Positions 60,387-64,000 of a DNA stretch of 64,000 nt are shown piece after piece. The notes beneath the pieces are model-generated. The model did no database searches, was not told where the DNA came from, and saw nothing but the letters and a program-made list of their open reading frames with translations. The translations under genes were made by a program, and so were the position numbers. Numbering within the stretch: position 1 is the stretch's first letter; each line of letters opens with the position of its first letter. This stretch comes from Sulfolobales archaeon Acd1 (GTDB lineage Archaea > Thermoproteota > Thermoprotei_A > Sulfolobales > Sulfolobaceae), in the NCBI GenBank assembly GCA_000389735.1, contig APJY01000002.1:124001-188000 (forward strand), in the 5' to 3' direction.

Positions 60387-61259
60387 ATGAAGGTCGCGTA
60401 TTATCCTGGTTGCGCGTCTCATGGCCTGTCGAAGGACGTGGATATAGCGACGAGAAAGGTTGCCGACCTCTTAGGGATAGAGTTAGTCGAGGTGCCTGAT
60501 TGGAACTGCTGCGGCGGAGGGTTCTTGGACGAGTACGATGAGGTAGGGCAAGTGGCTCTCAGCATTAGGAACTTATCGAAGGTAGAGAGCTTGAGGCTCA
60601 ACAAGATGGTCACGCCGTGCTCGGTGTGTCTTCACAGCCACAGACTAGCCCAGCACAAGTATAAGGAGGATTCCGACGTTAGGAAAGCGGTTAACAAGAG
60701 GCTCAATAGAGCTAACGTTCAGTATAGCGGTACCGTTGAAACGGAGCACATAGTATGGGTTCTGCTAAGGGACGTGGGGGTTGAGAGGCTCAAACAGCAC
60801 GTCAAAAGGCCCTTGACCGGATTGAAAGTAGGAGCGTACTACGGGTGTCAGATGCTCCGTCCAGAGTCGGTGATGGGGTTCGAGCCCGCCTTCAATCCTA
60901 GAAGCCTGGAGACCCTGATCTCGATCACGGGAGCCACGCCAGTGACGTTCCCCCAAGCAAGGGCGTGCTGCGGCTTCCCCCTGATGGGAAGTAACCCCGA
61001 CGTGGGACTGAAGCTCGCCTATAACGTCCTGAGCGGGGCGACGAACGCTGGCGCAGACATACTTGTGCACCCGTGTAACCTCTGTCACCTGCAGCTCGAC
61101 ACGCTTCAGCTTAAGGTCGTCGAGAGGTTCAAGCTTCCACAGCCTCTGCCTGCGATTTATATAACGCAACTCTTAGGTTTGGCGTTTGGCTTCACTCCCG
61201 AGGAGTTGGGAATTCCCAAGCTGGCGCTGGAGGTTCTGAGGAAGAAGGGGGTGGTGTGA
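60387..61259 (+). CDS. sdhC: Succinate dehydrogenase SdhC (SdhE-type, two CCG domains)
   Basis: The product of about 290 aa has no membrane span but two cysteine-rich CCG domains: [10 protein letters not shown]...NWNCCGGG-like WNCCGGGF...TPCSVC and YYGCQ...ARACCGFP...HPCNLC. These are HdrB-like and replace the heme-b anchor in the Sulfolobales non-classical complex II. They bind an unusual Fe-S cluster and attach the enzyme near the quinone pool. ATG 60387 is chosen; GTG 60378 is possible. Overlap with sdhB is 8 nt if GTG is used. Confidence 0.92.
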   Translation: MKVAYYPGCASHGLSKDVDIATRKVADLLGIELVEVPDWNCCGGGFLDEYDEVGQVALSIRNLSKVESLRLNKMVTPCSVCLHSHRLAQHKYKEDSDVRKAVNKRLNRANVQYSGTVETEHIVWVLLRDVGVERLKQHVKRPLTGLKVGAYYGCQMLRPESVMGFEPAFNPRSLETLISITGATPVTFPQARACCGFPLMGSNPDVGLKLAYNVLSGATNAGADILVHPCNLCHLQLDTLQLKVVERFKLPQPLPAIYITQLLGLAFGFTPEELGIPKLALEVLRKKGVV

Positions 61260-61263
61260 GAGT

Positions 61264-61623
61264 ATGGTATTCGATGATATAGTGAAGGCCCTGACCGAAT
61301 CAGGCTGCAAAGTGACGCAAGACTGGTACGAGGTTTACGAAAGGCCTGGGAGACCGGCGTTCGCGAAGGAACTGCTCTATTCGTGCAACGAGTTTTGGGG
61401 CAAGGTTCACGTGAGGAAAGAGGGAGACGTCTACATACAGGTTATCTCTAAGGACGTCTTTAACTGGAAAGATAGGGTGGCTGAGCTCAGGCTTTCGAAC
61501 CATATCGAGGACGCCGCGGGAGGCCTAATGTGGCTGTACGTAACTAACCAAGAGAAACTGAAGGAAGACCTGCAATTCCTGTCAAAGTACGTTCAAGGCC
61601 TGAAGCAAGGAAAGAAGAGTTAA
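61264..61623 (+). CDS. sdhD: Succinate dehydrogenase SdhD (SdhF-type, membrane-associated)
   Basis: The 119-aa small soluble-looking protein has amphipathic helices near the C-terminus (LKEDLQFLSKYVQGLKQG) and no classical membrane helix. The last gene of the operon, 4 bp after sdhC, it corresponds by position and size to Sulfolobus SdhD/SdhF. It is thought to help dock the complex on the membrane. Sequence alone shows no cofactor motif. Confidence 0.85.
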   Translation: MVFDDIVKALTESGCKVTQDWYEVYERPGRPAFAKELLYSCNEFWGKVHVRKEGDVYIQVISKDVFNWKDRVAELRLSNHIEDAAGGLMWLYVTNQEKLKEDLQFLSKYVQGLKQGKKS

Positions 61624-61630
61624 GGAAAGG

Positions 61631-61721
61631 TCCCGCCGCGGGGACTTGAACCCCGGACCACCCGGTCACTGCACGCCCCCCATCTACAGCCGGGCGCTCT
61701 ACCGGGCTGAGCTACGGCGGG
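61631..61721 (-). tRNA. tRNA-Tyr (anticodon GTA) with a ~17-nt intron
   Basis: Acceptor CCCGCCG/CGGCGGG, discriminator A. Anticodon stem CCCGG/CCGGG, loop CTGTAG-A interrupted after position 37 by about 17 nt (atggggggcgtgcagtg core). T-arm CGGGG-TTCAAGT-CCCCG. The C1-G72 pair is the tyrosine identity element in archaea. Spliced length 74 nt. Confidence 0.93.
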
Positions 61722-61831
61722 TGCAATACATACCAGAGCAACGTATCATTTAAGTTTTTTGTGAGGTTGAACGGTTCGGCCCACAAGTTTTTAATGGAAC
61801 AGTGGGGCTAATGTGCTCAAGGGGGACAACT

Positions 61832-62059
61832 TTGGCCGAAACCGCCCATAGGCTACTCGCGGAGTCCATCGGTGGCCTCGTGCTGGTCAAGCTTAAGGGA
61901 AATAAGGAAGTCAGGGGGATACTCAAAGGTTATGATCAGCACATGAACCTTATCCTGACCGACTCTGAGGAAATTCAACCTGACGGTAGCGGTAAGAAAA
62001 TAGGAACGATAGTGATAAGAGGGGATAACGTTATACTGATCTCCCCCATACAGCAGTGA
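61832..62059 (+). CDS. LSm (Sm-like archaeal) RNA-binding protein
   Basis: The 75-aa Sm-fold protein has Sm1 [27 protein letters not shown] and Sm2 [16 protein letters not shown]. It forms heptameric rings binding U-rich RNA. TTG 61832 is chosen because related proteins begin [12 protein letters not shown]. A GGGGGA Shine-Dalgarno lies 7 nt upstream, and the TATA-like tttttaat (61786-61793) fits a short leader. ATG 61811 would be within the leader. It forms an operon with rpl37e and speE. Confidence 0.9.
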   Translation: MAETAHRLLAESIGGLVLVKLKGNKEVRGILKGYDQHMNLILTDSEEIQPDGSGKKIGTIVIRGDNVILISPIQQ

Positions 62060-62080
62060 ACAGCAGGGGTGGCGTGAGAC

Positions 62081-62266
62081 ATGAAGGGAACCCCATCCTT
62101 CGGTAAGATGAACAGATCGCCGACGCACATAAGGTGCAGAAGGTGCGGCAGGAACTCGTTTAACGTGCGCAAGGGTTACTGCGCCGCCTGTGGGTTCGGT
62201 AGGTCAAAGAAGATTAGGAGGTACAGTTGGCAAACCAAGAAGGTGACCAGGGAGAGGTTAAGGTAA
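62081..62266 (+). CDS. rpl37e: 50S ribosomal protein eL37
   Basis: The 61-aa zinc-ribbon ribosomal protein has [48 protein letters not shown], given here in overlapping blocks; the CRRC and CAAC pairs bind zinc. The LSm-eL37 pair is a conserved archaeal arrangement. speE follows after 3 nt. Confidence 0.95.
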   Translation: MKGTPSFGKMNRSPTHIRCRRCGRNSFNVRKGYCAACGFGRSKKIRRYSWQTKKVTRERLR

Positions 62267-62269
62267 GGA

Positions 62270-63187
62270 ATGAGCGAGGGGTTCAGCTGGAGCTGGCAAA
62301 TAGAGTGGCAAACCCCTTACGAGTTCCACGGGCACGCGATAAAGCGGGTCATAGCGGACGAAGTAAGCCAGTACCAAAGGAGCATGGTAGTGGAGTTCTA
62401 TAGGTTCGGTAAGGCCCTCATAATTGATGGAAAGATCCAATCGACGGTACAAGATGAGTTCATATATCACGAAGCCTTGGTTCACCCTCTCCTTCTGAGC
62501 CTGAACAATCCGAAGAGGATACTCATTCTAGGTGCCGGGGAAGGCGCTACAGCCAGAGAGGTCCTTAAGCACAAGTCCGTCGAAGAGGTCGTAATGGTGG
62601 ACATAGATAAGACCGTTATCGATTTCGCTAAGAGACACCTTCAGGAATGGCACCAGGGATCGTTCGATGATCCAAAGGTAAAAGTAGTGCTCCAAGACGC
62701 GTATGATTATGTAGTTAACTCGAGGGAGAAGTTCGACGCCGTAATAATGGATCTCACGGATCCGATAGCTGGTGGGCCCTCGCAGAGGCTGTATACTCTC
62801 GAGTTCTTCCAAGCGGTGAAACGCATTATTAATGACGATGGCGGGTTCGTCACACAGTCAACGTCCCCGTCCTTTTCGCTAGAAACCTTCGCGGTGATCC
62901 ACAACACTCTGAGGAGCGCGTTTAGGAACGTCAGTTACGGAGTAGTTTACGTGCCCGCGTTCGATGGTCTATGGGGGTTCAACTACGCTTCCGACGTTAT
63001 AGATCCAGCAAAGCTGAGCCAGGAAGAGGTGGAAGACCGTATCAGGTCGAGGTTGAACGGACGGCTGCGGTTTTATGACGGGGCAACTCACGTCAACATG
63101 TTTAACGTCCCTAAGTACTTGAGGGAGACAATACAAGCGGTTAAGGGCATATCCACGCTCGCTAATCCCGTTAGCACGCCAGCATAA
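62270..63187 (+). CDS. speE: Spermidine synthase-type aminopropyltransferase
   Basis: The 305-aa enzyme transfers aminopropyl groups from decarboxylated SAM to polyamines. It has the N-terminal beta domain (ALIIDGKIQSTVQDEFIYHEALVHPLL), the SAM-binding ILILGAGEGATAREVLKH, the catalytic DLTDPI and the GGPSQRLYTLEFF loop. Crenarchaeal enzymes act broadly on agmatine, putrescine or longer amines, so the exact product is uncertain. Last gene of the LSm-eL37-speE operon. Confidence 0.93.
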   Translation: MSEGFSWSWQIEWQTPYEFHGHAIKRVIADEVSQYQRSMVVEFYRFGKALIIDGKIQSTVQDEFIYHEALVHPLLLSLNNPKRILILGAGEGATAREVLKHKSVEEVVMVDIDKTVIDFAKRHLQEWHQGSFDDPKVKVVLQDAYDYVVNSREKFDAVIMDLTDPIAGGPSQRLYTLEFFQAVKRIINDDGGFVTQSTSPSFSLETFAVIHNTLRSAFRNVSYGVVYVPAFDGLWGFNYASDVIDPAKLSQEEVEDRIRSRLNGRLRFYDGATHVNMFNVPKYLRETIQAVKGISTLANPVSTPA

Positions 63188-63221
63188 ACGTTTATTTCTA
63201 CTATCTGGTTATCGATAATTT

Positions 63222-63327
63222 GCCGGGGTGCCCGAGCGGACCAAGGGGGCGGGCTCGAGACCGGCGTCCAAGGAGAGCGACCCGCTGCCCCCTGTGGGGC
63301 GCATGGGTTCGAATCCCATCCCCGGCG
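63222..63327 (+). tRNA. tRNA-Ser (anticodon CGA) with a ~20-nt intron
   Basis: Acceptor GCCGGGG/CCCCGGC with discriminator G, identical to the tRNA-Ser(GGA) acceptor. Anticodon stem GCGGG/CCCGC, loop CTCGAG-A split after position 37 by about 20 nt. Long variable arm tgccccctgtggggcgc. Spliced length 86 nt. TATA-like cgtttatttc (63189-63198) lies 28 bp upstream. Confidence 0.93.
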
Positions 63328-63419
63328 CTCAGTTCTTCGGTTTAACGCGTTATATTACAAGGAGACTTCATTTGAGTAACTAGAATTTATGTAAGTGAAA
63401 AGAACTCACCCATAATGCT

Positions 63420-63443
63420 GGGGGGGGGGGAAACGTTTAAAGA
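63420..63443 (+). promoter_or_regulatory. tRNA-Leu promoter with an adjoining G11 tract
   Basis: The TATA element cgtttaaaga (63434-63443) is centred 27 bp before the tRNA 5' end. Eleven consecutive G (63420-63430) lie directly upstream and run into the BRE position. Confidence 0.5.
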
Positions 63444-63465
63444 CATGGCGACGTTATTTCAAATT

Positions 63466-63567
63466 GCGGGGGTGCCCGAGCTTGGTCAAAGGGGGCAGGC
63501 TCAGGACCCAATGAGGTGAGACCCCTGCTGGCGTAGGCCTGCGTGGGTTCAAGTCCCACCCCCCGCA
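63466..63567 (+). tRNA. tRNA-Leu (anticodon CAG) with a ~17-nt intron
   Basis: Acceptor GCGGGGG/CCCCCGC with discriminator A. Anticodon stem GCAGG/CCTGC, loop starting CTCAGG (CAG), with about 17 extra nt near position 37/38. Long variable arm tggcgtaggcctgcg. T-arm GTGGG-TTCAAGT-CCCAC. Spliced length about 85 nt. The exact splice sites are uncertain by 1-2 nt. Confidence 0.92.
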
Positions 63568-63616
63568 CTTAGATTTTAATTACTCAACAGTTTCCTGAGC
63601 AGAGTGATTGTAAGTT

Positions 63617-63949
63617 ATGGTGAAGCACTCCAAGGGATATAGGAACAGGACTAGGAAGCTTCTAACCAAGTCTCCTCGTGAAAGGGGCGCTATTCCTTCC
63701 CTAAGTAAGTTGATGGCCAACTATCAGGAGGGTCAGTACGTCGTGATTAAGATAAACCCCTCCACGCACAAGGGAATGCCCCACAGGAGATACCACGGCA
63801 AAGTGGCGAAGGTGGTGGGCAAGAGAGGTAAGGCTTACATCGTTACGCTTACAATAGGCAAGAAGATGAAGACTCTGATCGTTAGACCTGAACACCTTGA
63901 GCCTTTCAACCCGCAAGGTAAGGTCAGCGACGCTGGTCAGAAAGCTTAG
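63617..63949 (+). CDS. rpl21e: 50S ribosomal protein eL21
   Basis: The 110-aa protein has KHSKGYRNRTRKLLTKSPRERG, YQEGQYVVIKINPSTHKGMPHRRYHGKV in two adjoining blocks and a RPEHLEPF end. In Sulfolobales it heads a cluster with rpoF; the last 50 bases of the window contain no complete start for that gene (GTG 63993 is a candidate). It follows tRNA-Leu by 49 bp. Confidence 0.95.
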   Translation: MVKHSKGYRNRTRKLLTKSPRERGAIPSLSKLMANYQEGQYVVIKINPSTHKGMPHRRYHGKVAKVVGKRGKAYIVTLTIGKKMKTLIVRPEHLEPFNPQGKVSDAGQKA

Positions 63950-64000
63950 TTAAGCTTCGCGAGTCGTCCCGAAAAGCCCGTTTGCAAGGTCGGTGCGGGT

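Overview
The window is a chromosomal segment of a thermoacidophilic crenarchaeon of the order Sulfolobales. The evidence is the gene content and order: thermosome beta next to TFB3, Urm1 beside eS17, fructose-bisphosphate aldolase/phosphatase, a cdc6-1/oriC1 locus with classic ORB elements, unsplit rpoB followed by split rpoA1/rpoA2, the SdhABCD complex with a CCG-domain SdhC, a tetraether lipid synthase, and intron-bearing tRNAs. Many genes start at or within a few bases of the expected transcription start, with a TATA box about 26 bp upstream (leaderless mRNAs). The genus cannot be fixed from sequence reading alone. The moderate GC resembles Metallosphaera-like lineages more than the AT-rich Sulfolobus species, but this is only an impression.

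Layout. 0-9 kb: partial hisS, a tRNA-splicing endonuclease structural subunit, tfb3 and thsB. Then come the leftward operon fbp - rps17e - urm1 - unknown - membrane HerA-like ATPase, and abce1. 9-12.3 kb: a 29-residue Glu/Trp protein gene, a relic of an SSV-type integrase running into tRNA-Arg(CCG), then SWIM protein, elf1, GGGP synthase, secG, RNase P RNA and tsr3. 12.3-16 kb: RAM protein, tiaS, tRNA-Ala, and the replication origin (three ORB elements) feeding into cdc6-1 and a DUF99 gene. 16-21.3 kb: thioesterase, nadM, SAM hydrolase, CYTH protein, NSUN-type m5C methyltransferase, Nip7-like protein and radA. 21.3-34 kb: HIT, threonine dehydratase, pheA (apparent 1-base lesion at its start), AhbA-AhbB-like siroheme decarboxylase, FAD oxidoreductase, and the purine genes purA, two purP and purB. 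These are followed by tRNA-Thr, thiL and the tetraether lipid synthase. 34-41 kb: an uncharacterised operon with a PRT-type regulator, gatB, eS28, eL24, ndk, infB and malic enzyme. 41-53 kb: the transcription/translation cluster rpoH-rpoB-rpoA1-rpoA2-rpl30e-nusA-rps12, a reversed DUF151 gene, rps7, tuf, rps10, tRNA-Ser(GGA) and tRNA-Asp. 53.4-57.6 kb: a gene-poor stretch containing only a PaREP1-family gene and an ammonium transporter. 57.6-64 kb: sdhABCD, tRNA-Tyr, LSm, eL37, speE, tRNA-Ser(CGA), tRNA-Leu(CAG) and eL21.

Most genes are informational or central-metabolic and highly conserved. The most unusual signals are the fusellovirus-type integrase scar at tRNA-Arg, the 29-aa Glu/Trp micro-protein beside it, the pheA start lesion, two genes whose conserved N-termini require CTG initiation (nusA, nadM), G10/G11 homopolymers in intergenic DNA (one abutting a tRNA promoter), and several extremely compact divergent leaderless promoter pairs. 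No CRISPR array and no intact transposon or provirus is visible.
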